Shown piece by piece: positions 1 to 7,649 of a stretch of DNA of 18,755 nucleotides; position 1 is the stretch's first letter, and every line of letters starts with the position of its first letter. The stretch is taken from the NCBI GenBank assembly GCA_026398575.1, contig JAPLSP010000082.1, positions 1 to 18,755 of the forward strand. Reading direction: 5' to 3'. The position numbers were made by a program, and so were the translations under genes. This DNA is from Candidatus Sumerlaeota bacterium (GTDB lineage Bacteria; Sumerlaeota; Sumerlaeia; JADFCT01). The notes below the pieces were generated by a model. It did no database searches and had not been told where the DNA came from. It was given only the letters and a program-made list of their open reading frames with translations.

Positions 1-51
1 CGCCAAGCTATAAGGCGGGATGCGCTCCAACTCCAGCGGTTTTCGCCCGCT

Positions 52-750
52 TTATTGCTGCTTGTTGACAGCGGCGAAAAAAACATCAACACCGCTCTTG
101 GTTTGTCCGCCGCAGCGCCAGATGGCGCCCGCAGAGACGGTTCCGTTGGTCGGATCGTATATCGTTGCGCTGGCCTGGGCGCTGTTCAGCGGCGCATTGA
201 GCGCTCCGCCAATGTTATAATAATTCCTCGCGGGTCCGCATCCTTGAACAAACCAATTGGTCGCAGGGATGGTAGTAGACCACATGGCTGTGCTGCCGCC
301 GCCCGAAGGATTGTCGCCGGAAGCGTAATACTTATAGGTGACGTTGGCGCGCCATTGATAAGAATTCGTGATGGGATCGGCGGCGGCAGGCGCGGCCCAG
401 GCGCCAGCGGACCACGAGATCCGCGTTGTGACCGGGGCAAACGGATCCATGAAACATGCTTGCCCGCTGAGATACGCGATGGGGGTTGTCAATCGTTCGA
501 AAACCGGAGGGTTATTAATTCCGTCAGGGCAGCTGAAGCCATAGGAGAATGAATTGCATTTAAGATACATGTTCTGGTCAATCATATAGGCTTCGATCGC
601 CGTGGCGATAGAGCGCATATCCGCTTTGGCGCGTGACACCTTCGCCCGCGTTTGCGCTTCGAGAAAGTTTGGAATGGCGATCAGCGCCAGGATTGCGATG
701 ATCGCAATCACAATCAGCAATTCGATGAGCGTGAAGCCGCTCTTTCGCAT
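52..750 (-). CDS. Type IV pilin / type II secretion GspG-like pseudopilin
   Basis: This 232-residue protein has a class III (prepilin peptidase) signal. A short basic leader MRKSG is followed by FTLIELLIVIAIIAILALIAIP, with the expected cleavage after Gly5, Phe at +1 and Glu at +5. The hydrophobic helix continues into NFLEAQTRAKVSRAKADMRS, a pattern typical of GspG-type and minor pilins. The C-terminal part is variable and glycine- and aromatic-rich. It contains several cysteines that could form disulfides and ends with an IYDPTNGTVSAGAIWRCGG segment. By family, the product is made as an inner-membrane precursor and assembled into a pilus or pseudopilus. The start is well supported by GAGGAGGGAGTT immediately upstream of the ATG. 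The gene lies 182 bp downstream of mfd, so it may have its own promoter. PilT and PilU are encoded in the same window at 7650-9916. Whether it is a major pilin, a minor pilin or a T2SS pseudopilin cannot be told from the sequence. Confidence 0.88.
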   Translation of the reverse strand: MRKSGFTLIELLIVIAIIAILALIAIPNFLEAQTRAKVSRAKADMRSIATAIEAYMIDQNMYLKCNSFSYGFSCPDGINNPPVFERLTTPIAYLSGQACFMDPFAPVTTRISWSAGAWAAPAAADPITNSYQWRANVTYKYYASGDNPSGGGSTAMWSTTIPATNWFVQGCGPARNYYNIGGALNAPLNSAQASATIYDPTNGTVSAGAIWRCGGQTKSGVDVFFAAVNKQQ

Positions 751-842
751 AACTCCCTCCTCGGTGAAAAAATCTTAATGGATTCGCATTTTCAGCTTAT
801 ATGCGCCTTATTGAAAAGCAGATGAGATGATGACGTCTATGA

Positions 843-870
843 TGGCTCCAGCGCGCAAACGCGCAAGCCA
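843..870. repeat. Hairpin in the mfd-pilin gap
   Basis: TGGCT (843-847) pairs with AGCCA (866-870), and GCGCG (851-855) pairs with CGCGC (860-864) around a CAAA loop, with a small asymmetric internal loop between the two stems. It lies about 62 nt after the mfd stop and about 93 nt before the pilin start. No U-tract follows on the minus strand. It could end or stabilise the mfd transcript, but this is unproven. I see no other clear signal in the 751-932 gap except the direct repeat at its mfd end. Confidence 0.4.
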
Positions 871-913
871 GACCACCATTTCAGCTAACGCAATTTTCTT
901 GCGGACGCAATGG

Positions 914-941
914 GGAAATTATGAAGCGGAAATTATGAAGC
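914..941. repeat. 14-bp perfect tandem duplication across the mfd stop codon
   Basis: GGAAATTATGAAGC occurs twice, back to back (914-927 and 928-941). Read on the minus strand, each copy contains GCT TCA TAA. The first copy in transcription order supplies the last residues and stop of mfd. The second lies just after the stop. This looks like a slippage duplication of the gene end, and it leaves the protein unchanged. Confidence 0.85.
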
Positions 942-3900
942 AAGCGCTTTGCAGAGCTCGATCGCCAGAGCCAGGGCGCGCGGGCGCGCTTTGGGTTCGA
1001 GGATGATGTCCAGCTCGCCGGCGCCGCTTGCCTTGATCTGTTTGATGTCTTTCGGGCGGGCGTCGGTGAATTTGCGGACATCGGAAATCAAAGCGAAAAG
1101 ATTGTCGCGGCTGGCGGCGATGGAGTCCATCGGCGTCAGCTTGAAGCCGAACATCGTCGCCCCAACGCGCGCGAGGCCCGCCCCGGCCGCCGCCACCCGC
1201 AATTTGCAGATGCCGATCAGATTCGCGACGGCCTCGGGCGGCTCGCCGTAGTGGTCGCGCACCTCGGCCTGAATGTCCTCGAGCTCTGCAACCGAGCGCG
1301 CGCCGGCCAGACGCTTATAGATGGCGATGCGCTGCGGCTCGACGGGAACATACGAGCGCGGCAGGACGGCCGTCTGGTTCCATCTGATCTCGGCGGCGGT
1401 GGCAGCCACCGTTGTTTCGCCCTTCATTTTCCGGACGGCTTCCTCCAGCATCTGGCAATAGAGCTCGAAACCGATCTCTTCCAAGACGCCGTGTTGGCGC
1501 GCGCCGAGGATATTGCCGACGCCGCGGATTTCCATGTCGCGCATCGCGATGTTGAAGCCGACGCCGAGCTCGGTGAACTCCTCGATGGCCTGCAGGCGTT
1601 TGACCGCGTCGTCGGTGATCGGCTGCCCCGCCGGGACGATCAGATAGGCGTAGGCGCGTTTGACGTCGCGTCCCACGCGCCCGCGCAGCTGATACAGCTG
1701 GGCCAGTCCGAAGGCGTCGGCGCGGTTGATGATGATTGTGTTGACGTTCGGGATATCGAGGCCGTTTTCGATGATCGTCGTCGAAAGCAGCATGTCATAG
1801 TCGCCGGCGACGAAGGCCGTCATGACGTCTTCGAGCTCGTTGTCGGGCATCTGGCCGTGCGCGATGGCGATGCGCGCGCGCGGAACGATTTCGAGAATCT
1901 GCTTGGCCACCTGCTCGATGTTGAAGATGCGATTGTGAACGAAGTAGATCTGCCCGCCGCGGTTCAGCTCGCGCAGGATGGCTTCGGCGATCTGTTCCTT
2001 GTCGAAATGGATGACGCGCGTCTTGATGGGCAGGCGGTCGGCGGGCGGCGTATTGATGAGGCTCATGTCACGAATGCCCGAAAGCGCCATGTGCAGCGTG
2101 CGCGGGATGGGCGTGGCCGTCAGCGTCAGGACGTCCACGGACGCGCGCATTTCCTTCAGGCGCTCCTTCTGCCGCACGCCGAAACGCTGCTCTTCGTCAA
2201 TGACGGCCAATCCAAGATCGGCGAAGACGATGTCCTTGGAGAGCAGGCGGTGCGTGCCGATGACCACGTTGACATGTCCGTTCTTGATCCCTTCGATCGT
2301 CGCGCGGTGCTCGGCCTCCGTGCGGAAACGGCTGAGCATGTCCACGCGGATCGGATAATCGGCGAAGCGCTCACGGAAGGTGTTGTAGTGCTGCTGGACG
2401 AGGATCGTCGTCGGGGCGAGGATGGCGACCTGGCGGCCTTCTTGGACGGCTTTGAACGCGGCCCGGATGGCGACTTCGGTTTTGCCAAAGCCGACGTCGC
2501 CGCAGATCAGGCGGTCCATCGGCTTGTCGCTCATCATGTCGGCCTTGGTATCGGCGATGGCTTTGATCTGGTCCGGCGTCTCGCGATAAATGAACGACGC
2601 CTCGAACTCCGTCTGCCAGACGGAGTCGGGATTGTAGGAATAGCCGCGTGCGACGGCGCGGCGGGCGTAGAGTTCCAGGAGTTCGCCCGCCATTTCTTCG
2701 ATGGCCTTCTGCGCTTTTTGCTTGCGCTTTTCCCAACGCTTGCCGCCGAGCGAGTCGAGTTTCGGCTCGGGCGCGCCTTCGCTCGGCGTCGAAAATTTCT
2801 GGACATAGCGGATCTTGTCAATCGGAACCAGCAGGCGGCCTGCGTCCTCGTATTGGATTTCGAGGAACTCGGTCTGCTTGCCGTCCACTTCCTGTATGCG
2901 CAATCCCATGTACCGCCCGAGGCCGTGATCCACGTGGATGACCAGATCGCCGCGCTGGATGTCGGCGGCTGAAGCGATGGGGCGGCCTTTATAGAGTTTG
3001 CGATAGATGTGCCGGCGTTTGTAGCGGCCGAAGATTTCGCGGTCGGTCAGCAGGATGACGCGCGCGCCGGGCCATTGGCAGCCGTTGCCAAGCGCGCCCG
3101 TCGTCAAGATGACATCTTGATAGCCCTCGATGGCGCGCCGCTCGGAGAAGGATTCGGCGGCGGCGTCTTTCTCGGAGATTGTCTGCGCGCCGATTTCGTG
3201 GCCGGCCAGGATTTCCTTCAGGCGCATCGCCTGGCCGTCATTGTCGCAGGCAATATTGATGAGGTAGTCCTCGGCCTGCCGCTCACGGATCAGCGTCAGG
3301 TAATGGTCCAGATCGGGCGCGATGTTGTCGAAGGAATGCGTGTCGAACTCGATCAGACGCGACGCGTTTGCCGCCTCGACCGGAAGAATAAAATAGGTTG
3401 ACAGCCGTTGAAAAGCGATCAGCCGCTCCTCCAGCGCATGTCCGGTCAAATAAAGCCGTTCCGGGTTTTGGGGCGCATCGGCGCGATGGCCGGCGTCATG
3501 TTCGCTCTGCGCGGCGATCCATTCGCGTTGAACGATATCCGAATAGGCTTCAGCGGCGGCGCGATGATTCTCCGCGCCTTCCAGCAGAAGGCGGGCGCCT
3601 TGAGAAAGATAATCCGTAAAGCAGCCAAGCGCGCCGGCCGCAGGTTTCTTATGCTTGTCGGACTGGTCGGACGGGTCTGACGCGTCTGACCGGTCCGACG
3701 CCAGCGTAGCCGCGATCATTGCATTCAGGCGCGCCGGTAGAATATGGAGCGGCTGCTCCATGTCCACGTCGCTCGTGGAGCGTTGCGTGTAAACGTCGAA
3801 CCATCGCACGGATTCGATCTCGTCGCCGAAGAGGTCAATGCGCAGCGGCTGCTCGGCTTCGATGGGGAAGATGTCAATAATGCCGCCCCGGATCGAAAAC

Positions 3901-4451
3901 TCGCCGCGGCTCTCGACCATCGCCGTGCGGTCATAGCCGCTTTCGGTCAGGCGCGCCGCCAGCGATTCGGTGTTGACGGCCTCGCCCCACTTGAGGCGCA
4001 ACGTTCGCGCGGCGAAAAACGCCGGCGGGGCGATCCACTGAAGGAGCGCGTCGCAAGGCGCCACGACCACCGGCGGCGGCGCGTCGAGGCTTCTCCCTTC
4101 TTTCCAGCTCAACAGCGCATGAAGCGTCTCGGCGTGTTTGGCGCGAATTTCGGCGACGGGTTCCTCTTCCTCATAGGGCAGGATATCCCACTTCGGATAA
4201 TGAAAGACGCGTTCGATCCCGAAATAGAGCAGGTTGTCATAAATTTCTTCGGCTTGCTCGGGTTTGGCGGTCAGGATGGCAATGGGATAAGCGCGCTGAT
4301 TCGCCAGTCCGGCGGCCAGATAAGAAACCGCCGATCCAAACAGCCCGCGCGCGGCGGCCCATTTGTTGTTCGATTCAAAAAACTCGCGTGTCTCGCGAAA
4401 CCGGACCGAAAGCGAAAGGCGATCGAGAAGATATTTTTGGAACTTATTCAT
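933..4451 (-). CDS. mfd: Transcription-repair coupling factor Mfd
   Basis: This 1172-residue protein is a superfamily 2 translocase that removes RNA polymerase stalled at lesions and recruits UvrA. Length and domain order match Mfd. An N-terminal UvrB-like part includes the FSIRGGIIDIFP segment. It is followed by the RNA-polymerase-interacting domain (GDLVIHVDHGLGRYMGL), helicase domain 1 with Walker A GDVGFGKT (residues 651-658) and the DEEQ box (752-755), and helicase domain 2 with TTIIENGLDIPN and QLRGRVGR. The C-terminal domain follows. The region after HILPAR is short and holds a low-complexity run, SDRSDASDPSDQSDK (about residues 250-264), encoded by 9-bp tandem repeats. The start ATG follows the Nudix stop by 13 nt, with no obvious Shine-Dalgarno, so the two genes are probably cotranscribed and the start is accepted mainly from homology (MNKFQKYLLDRL). 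Confidence 0.97.
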   Translation of the reverse strand: MNKFQKYLLDRLSLSVRFRETREFFESNNKWAAARGLFGSAVSYLAAGLANQRAYPIAILTAKPEQAEEIYDNLLYFGIERVFHYPKWDILPYEEEEPVAEIRAKHAETLHALLSWKEGRSLDAPPPVVVAPCDALLQWIAPPAFFAARTLRLKWGEAVNTESLAARLTESGYDRTAMVESRGEFSIRGGIIDIFPIEAEQPLRIDLFGDEIESVRWFDVYTQRSTSDVDMEQPLHILPARLNAMIAATLASDRSDASDPSDQSDKHKKPAAGALGCFTDYLSQGARLLLEGAENHRAAAEAYSDIVQREWIAAQSEHDAGHRADAPQNPERLYLTGHALEERLIAFQRLSTYFILPVEAANASRLIEFDTHSFDNIAPDLDHYLTLIRERQAEDYLINIACDNDGQAMRLKEILAGHEIGAQTISEKDAAAESFSERRAIEGYQDVILTTGALGNGCQWPGARVILLTDREIFGRYKRRHIYRKLYKGRPIASAADIQRGDLVIHVDHGLGRYMGLRIQEVDGKQTEFLEIQYEDAGRLLVPIDKIRYVQKFSTPSEGAPEPKLDSLGGKRWEKRKQKAQKAIEEMAGELLELYARRAVARGYSYNPDSVWQTEFEASFIYRETPDQIKAIADTKADMMSDKPMDRLICGDVGFGKTEVAIRAAFKAVQEGRQVAILAPTTILVQQHYNTFRERFADYPIRVDMLSRFRTEAEHRATIEGIKNGHVNVVIGTHRLLSKDIVFADLGLAVIDEEQRFGVRQKERLKEMRASVDVLTLTATPIPRTLHMALSGIRDMSLINTPPADRLPIKTRVIHFDKEQIAEAILRELNRGGQIYFVHNRIFNIEQVAKQILEIVPRARIAIAHGQMPDNELEDVMTAFVAGDYDMLLSTTIIENGLDIPNVNTIIINRADAFGLAQLYQLRGRVGRDVKRAYAYLIVPAGQPITDDAVKRLQAIEEFTELGVGFNIAMRDMEIRGVGNILGARQHGVLEEIGFELYCQMLEEAVRKMKGETTVAATAAEIRWNQTAVLPRSYVPVEPQRIAIYKRLAGARSVAELEDIQAEVRDHYGEPPEAVANLIGICKLRVAAAGAGLARVGATMFGFKLTPMDSIAASRDNLFALISDVRKFTDARPKDIKQIKASGAGELDIILEPKARPRALALAIELCKALAS
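3655..3699. repeat. Five 9-bp tandem repeats inside mfd
   Basis: Five imperfect 9-bp units, each ending in GAC, run back to back on the plus strand: ttgtcggac, tggtcggac, gggtctgac, gcgtctgac, cggtccgac. In the mfd frame they encode repeated Ser-Asp-X tripeptides. They sit in a linker region where Mfd homologues vary in length, so the frame and probably the function are kept. A similar 9-bp-unit run ends bshC (16281-16334). Confidence 0.85.
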
Positions 4452-4464
4452 AAGCGCGACAATT

Positions 4465-4887
4465 TCATAATTTATCAGATACTTTCAAGAGGCCATTGAG
4501 CATGCTTTCGTAATGGATCATCTGTATTGCCTCCTCTGCCTCGATCCAGCAGAACGCTTGATGCTCACGGCTCAATTGCACGCCGCTGTCCGCTGCTTCG
4601 AATCCAAAAACATGCTCCTCGAACCAGCGCCCCCGGCTTTCAAACGTGAACTTCCAAACCTCGCCTACGCCGCGCCCGGTTAATTTCAGGCCGGTCTCTT
4701 CCGCCACCTCGCGCTTTGCGCATTCTTCCACGGTTTCGCCTTTGTCCAGGTTCCCGGTGATGCACTGCCAAATCGAATCTTTCTCAGGCGTGCGTTGCAG
4801 CAACAGAAATACGATCCGCCCATCCGGCAAGCGGCGATAAAGATGAACTTGGGCTTTGAGCCTTGGTTTATTGGATTTTTTTAGCAT
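4465..4887 (-). CDS. Nudix hydrolase
   Basis: This 140-residue protein has a perfect Nudix box, G-x5-E-x7-REVAEETGL, starting at GNLDKGE (about residues 45-67). The two Glu residues of the EE pair, with the other box acidic residues, bind the catalytic Mg2+ or Mn2+. Enzymes of this fold cleave nucleoside diphosphates linked to another group. The overall pattern (WQCITGNLDKGE, then an EH-x-x-F-x-W segment near the C-terminus) resembles the NudB/dihydroneopterin triphosphate pyrophosphatase branch, but substrate cannot be assigned safely. It is the first gene of a likely Nudix-mfd transcription unit, with 13 nt to mfd. AAGGA lies about 11 nt before the ATG. A housekeeping role such as nucleotide-pool or folate-precursor cleavage is an inference. 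Confidence 0.9.
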   Translation of the reverse strand: MLKKSNKPRLKAQVHLYRRLPDGRIVFLLLQRTPEKDSIWQCITGNLDKGETVEECAKREVAEETGLKLTGRGVGEVWKFTFESRGRWFEEHVFGFEAADSGVQLSREHQAFCWIEAEEAIQMIHYESMLNGLLKVSDKL

Positions 4888-4967
4888 AGGGCGCCGGTCC
4901 TTCCAACAATCTTTAGGCAGGGCAATTACATGAAATTAAAGACTTAAATAACATTTCCTCGGAAGCC

Positions 4968-4973
4968 ATTATA
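4968..4973 (-). promoter_or_regulatory. Candidate -10 element upstream of the Nudix gene
   Basis: The minus strand reads TATAAT here, 80 nt upstream of the Nudix start, in an AT-rich stretch between the pyrF hairpins and the Nudix gene. The -35 region at the right spacing (around TTTAGC) is a poor match, so this rests on the -10 box alone. Confidence 0.35.
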
Positions 4974-5015
4974 AAAACATAATGACTGCCGCTAAAAATG
5001 TTCAAAATATTTCAC

Positions 5016-5041
5016 CGCGCGGAGCATTCCATCGCCGCGCG
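5016..5041 (-). terminator. Likely terminator hairpin after pyrF
   Basis: A 7-bp GC-only stem, CGCGCGG (5016-5022) with CCGCGCG (5035-5041), encloses a 12-nt loop. On the minus strand it is followed by an AT-rich run with several T tracts (GTGAAATATTTTGAACATTTTT), though there is no clean U-tract. It lies about 55 nt past the pyrF stop and before the Nudix promoter region, where a transcript end is expected. Confidence 0.42.
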
Positions 5042-5056
5042 CGCTAAGGCATGACA

Positions 5057-5077
5057 CTTGACGCCCTTCGGGTCAAG
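5057..5077 (-). repeat. Stable hairpin just after the pyrF stop
   Basis: CTTGA (57-61) pairs with TCAAG (73-77) and CCC (64-66) with GGG (70-72), with a bulge between and a TTC loop (a CUUCGG-type loop on the plus strand). It starts 18 nt after the pyrF stop and has no U-tract. It may act with the 5016-5041 hairpin to end or protect the long pil-pyrF transcript. Confidence 0.35.
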
Positions 5078-5095
5078 CTCAATTCGCAGCGCATT

Positions 5096-5902
5096 TCATG
5101 CGGCGTTCATGGCGTCGCGATAGCGCATGGCGGCTTCGCGGGCTTTGACGGCGAAATCGTCCGCCGAAGTTCCCGCATAGAGAATCGCGCGCGAGACATT
5201 GAAGATAAGGCCCTGGCCCTCATCGTCGCGCCCGGCCTGGACCACGCGCTCGATCTCGCCGCCCTGCGCGCCGACGCCCGGAATCAAAAAGGGCAGCGCC
5301 GGCGCGGCGGCGCGAATCTCGGCGACGTATTCGGGCCGTGTGGCGCCGACAACCAGCCCCACATTGCCGTGGCGGGAGTTCCATTCAGCGGCCTTGCGGG
5401 CGATCCGCAGATAGAGTTTTTCGGGAAGCAGGAAATCGTCCGCGCCGGGATTGGAGGTCAGACACAAGAGAAAGCAAAGTCGGTCCTTGAATTCGAGAAA
5501 CGGCTCGACGCAGTCCGAACCCATGAGAGGGTTGACGGTCGCGGCGCCGAACTTCAAGTCCTCGAACAGCGCGCGGGCATAACATTTCGACGTGTTGCCG
5601 ATATCGCCGCGCTTGGCGTCGCCGATTGTTAAAACACTGCCGGGGATTTGCGCGAGAATCTCTTTCAGAATGTCGTATCCCTGCCGCCCCATCGCCTCGA
5701 AGAAGGCCAGGTTGGGCTTATAGGCGCAGACGAGATCATGCGTGGCTTCGATGACGCGCAGCAGGTAATCGCGCATCCCGGCCGCGTCTTTATTCATGCC
5801 GGCGGGCAGATGCTTGGCATCTGGATCGAGCCCGACGCACAGCCGCGAAGCGGTCCGGGCAATGGCGGCGTTCAGCAAACGGGTAGGTTTTGTCTCATCC
5901 AT
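5096..5902 (-). CDS. pyrF: Orotidine 5'-phosphate decarboxylase (type 2 PyrF)
   Basis: The 268-residue enzyme converts orotidine 5'-monophosphate to UMP, the last step of de novo pyrimidine synthesis, in the cytoplasm. The type 2 subfamily is clear from VGLDPD near the N-terminus, YKPN (Lys62), and the signature DAKRGDIGNTS. That signature carries the catalytic Asp95-x-Lys97-x2-Asp100 set. A phosphate-binding PGVGAQGG follows later, and length fits the subfamily. I prefer the ATG at 5902 over the one at 5911, because AGGA lies about 9 nt upstream of the former but abuts the latter. The start is 11 nt after the DUF5615 stop, so pyrF appears to be the last gene of the long pil operon. Two hairpins follow it. 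Nothing looks damaged. Confidence 0.95.
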   Translation of the reverse strand: MDETKPTRLLNAAIARTASRLCVGLDPDAKHLPAGMNKDAAGMRDYLLRVIEATHDLVCAYKPNLAFFEAMGRQGYDILKEILAQIPGSVLTIGDAKRGDIGNTSKCYARALFEDLKFGAATVNPLMGSDCVEPFLEFKDRLCFLLCLTSNPGADDFLLPEKLYLRIARKAAEWNSRHGNVGLVVGATRPEYVAEIRAAAPALPFLIPGVGAQGGEIERVVQAGRDDEGQGLIFNVSRAILYAGTSADDFAVKAREAAMRYRDAMNAA

Positions 5903-5913
5903 ACACCACATTC

Positions 5914-6276
5914 CTAAGACTTGGGAATTTGCCTTACGCGATATCCATCAGCCTCAATCACAATGAAAACTCCTGCCAGTTCATCTGCTGAATAGCAAGT
6001 TAGAACTTGCTGAATCACATTATGCGCCGCCTCTTGCTCTGATGGCTTCATGCGCAGATACAAGACTCCAGCGCCCATGCGCTTGACAAACACTAGCGCG
6101 CCAAAACCTCGATCGCGTGTCACGAGAATCCTGTTTCGCGATTGCGAGGCCAGCAATAATTCCTCATCCTTAGCTCTGGCCAATCCAATTTCTGCTGCGC
6201 GCACAACATCATGTCCCAGGCCGGCTAAGAACTGAGAGGTGGCCGCATAAACGTCATGATCACAAAGAAAATTCAT
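5914..6276 (-). CDS. DUF5615 PIN-like protein, probable toxin
   Basis: This 120-residue protein belongs to the DUF5615 (COG4634) family of PIN-like predicted RNases. Visible acidic residues match the family pattern: Asp6 and Asp8 in FLCDHD, Asp37-Glu38-Glu39 after GLARAK, and Asp55 in the conserved VTRDRGFG. In PIN folds such residues hold the catalytic metal ion. It overlaps the upstream DUF433 gene by 4 bp (ATGA), the usual arrangement of an antitoxin-toxin pair, and the DUF433-DUF5615 pairing is an established predicted toxin-antitoxin combination. That it cuts RNA or is toxic here is inferred from family and context. It lies between an M23 peptidase gene and pyrF, which is an odd place for a selfish module. 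No frameshift or missing residue is evident. Confidence 0.85.
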   Translation of the reverse strand: MNFLCDHDVYAATSQFLAGLGHDVVRAAEIGLARAKDEELLLASQSRNRILVTRDRGFGALVFVKRMGAGVLYLRMKPSEQEAAHNVIQQVLTCYSADELAGVFIVIEADGYRVRQIPKS

Positions 6277-6518
6277 GAAGCCATTGCTGCGAGATGGATG
6301 TCCTCGGATGCAATAACCGCGATAGCATATTGCATGCAGGCGTGGATATCTTCTTCTTTCAGCTCCGGATAATAATCACGGATAATATTCTGAAAAGAAA
6401 TACCCTCATCAATTAATTCAAGAATATCCTGAACGGGAATACGCGTGCCTGCGACGCAGGGTTTGCCAAAGTGAACCAAGGGATCAACAATTATTCTATC
6501 CATCTCATATCTCTTCAT
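6273..6518 (-). CDS. DUF433 family protein, probable antitoxin
   Basis: This 81-residue protein carries the DUF433 (COG2442) pattern: RIIVDPLVHFGKPCVAGTRI, then a helical DILELIDEGISFQNIIRDYY, then PELKEEDIHACMQYA. The family has a small winged-helix-like fold and usually precedes DUF5615 toxins, as here with a 4-bp overlap. It is expected to bind its partner and the operon DNA, which is inference. Two starts are possible: the ATG at 6518 (GGAA about 9 nt upstream) or the ATG at 6503 (GAAGAG upstream), which gives MDRIIVDP, closer to typical family N-termini. It begins 28 nt after the M23 peptidase stop, so it may be read through from the pil operon. I see no separate promoter in that gap. 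Confidence 0.85.
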   Translation of the reverse strand: MKRYEMDRIIVDPLVHFGKPCVAGTRIPVQDILELIDEGISFQNIIRDYYPELKEEDIHACMQYAIAVIASEDIHLAAMAS

Positions 6519-6546
6519 CAGGCAGTTTCCAGCGGCCTATTTGGCG

Positions 6547-7635
6547 TTACAGCGGCTTTTGCAGCTTGCGGTCCAGGATATAGGACAGGGGGTTGACGGC
6601 CTTGCCGTTGAGGCGGACCTCATAATGCAGATGCGGCGCCGTCGAAACGCCCGTGCTGCCCACGGTGGCGATGACCTGGCCGCGCTGGATGCGCTGCCCA
6701 TCTTTGACAAGAATTTGCGAACAATGCAGAAAGCGGGTGGTATAAAGGGCGTCCGAGACGTTGTCGTCGCCGCCGATCTTGGCGCCCTTGCCATGACTGA
6801 GGATCAGATATTTGCCCCTGCTGTCGCTGGTCCCGATCTCGGCGACCACGCCGTCGGCCGGCGCGACGACCGTCGTTCCCTTCGGCGCCGCGATATCCAG
6901 TCCCTCGTGAAAATCTTTCTTTTTGGTGATCGGATGAATGCGGTAGCCGAATAAGTCCGTAAAAGCGCAAGCGGTTTGAATCGGCGCGAGCAGAGGCGTA
7001 TGCGCGAAGACGTGCGCTTGCTTCTTGAGCTCACCCAGCGCGCGCGTCCCGCTGTCATACAGCGCGGAAAGCGACAGCGTCTGCTGATCCAGTTCTTCGA
7101 GGCGCTCGGGATCATAAAACTCGATCGTTTCAGGATTGATCCGCTCGAGCAGCGGATGCGCCGCGCCGCCGCGTCCCTGGGCCGCCTGCTTGAGCGCCGT
7201 CGCGCTGCGCGTGGCCATCGCCAGCGCGGTTCCCTGCAGAGGGATCGGCGCGCCCGAAAGAATCTTCACGCCCGTGACCCCTTCCATCTGGGCCAGCATC
7301 TCCGACATTTTCTTCAACCGGGAGTCGGCCTCGTGCGAGAAGACGTCATGAATGCGCTCGATCTCTGCTTTTTCCGATTCGCAAATCTTCAGCTCGCCAC
7401 GGAGGCGCCCGGCTTCTTTCTTCCATTCCTGAACCAGATAGCGGTCCTGACGTTCCTTCGCGGCGGCTCTGAAAATCAGCGTCGTCCAAACTGCTGCGCC
7501 GGCAAGGTTGGCCGCAATGAGCGCGCCCAGGGCAATCAGAGCCATCCGCGCTCGCGGCCAGGGCGCGACAAACCGCCTCCGCCTCCCGCTGGCTCGCGGC
7601 GTCAATGCAATGATGATTCGACGGCAATCAGCCAT
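6547..7635 (-). CDS. Membrane-anchored M23 (LytM) peptidoglycan peptidase
   Basis: In this 362-residue protein a basic N-terminus leads to one membrane helix (about 32-56, MALIALGALIAANLAGAAVW). A probable coiled coil (about 60-120), a linker, and a C-terminal M23 domain (about 226-355) follow. Zinc ligands are present: His253-x3-Asp257 in HEGLDIAAP, and the HxH pair His345/His347 in APHLHYEV. His314 (RFLH) fits the remaining catalytic histidine. The domain is therefore predicted active, cutting peptide cross-links of peptidoglycan in the periplasm. The loop between YLILSHGKG and RFLH is longer than usual. The start ATG follows GAGGGA and lies 14 nt after the pilU stop, so it is cotranscribed with the retraction ATPases. 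A role in making room for the pilus machine is inference. An EnvC/NlpD-type amidase activator is less likely because the ligands are intact. Confidence 0.92.
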   Translation of the reverse strand: MADCRRIIIALTPRASGRRRRFVAPWPRARMALIALGALIAANLAGAAVWTTLIFRAAAKERQDRYLVQEWKKEAGRLRGELKICESEKAEIERIHDVFSHEADSRLKKMSEMLAQMEGVTGVKILSGAPIPLQGTALAMATRSATALKQAAQGRGGAAHPLLERINPETIEFYDPERLEELDQQTLSLSALYDSGTRALGELKKQAHVFAHTPLLAPIQTACAFTDLFGYRIHPITKKKDFHEGLDIAAPKGTTVVAPADGVVAEIGTSDSRGKYLILSHGKGAKIGGDDNVSDALYTTRFLHCSQILVKDGQRIQRGQVIATVGSTGVSTAPHLHYEVRLNGKAVNPLSYILDRKLQKPL

Positions 7636-7649
7636 TCATTCTTTCCCTC

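Noticed and set aside
1..51. Terminator after the pilin gene
   Set aside because: Only a 5-bp stem (AGCGG/CCGCT) is visible near the stop with no T-run, so I do not call it.
852..870. Sigma-54 promoter for the pilin (TGGC...TTTGC on the minus strand)
   Set aside because: The GG-to-GC spacing is 11 nt instead of the required 10, and the site lies within a hairpin. It is a near miss only.
1251..2972. Plus-strand open frame of 573 codons opposite mfd
   Set aside because: It is the complementary shadow of mfd in a GC-rich gene. The translation is rich in Asp, Arg and His with no domain, while the minus strand encodes a full Mfd.
3655..3699. CRISPR-like array
   Set aside because: The units are 9 bp, contiguous, without spacers and in frame in mfd. 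The same holds for 16281-16334.
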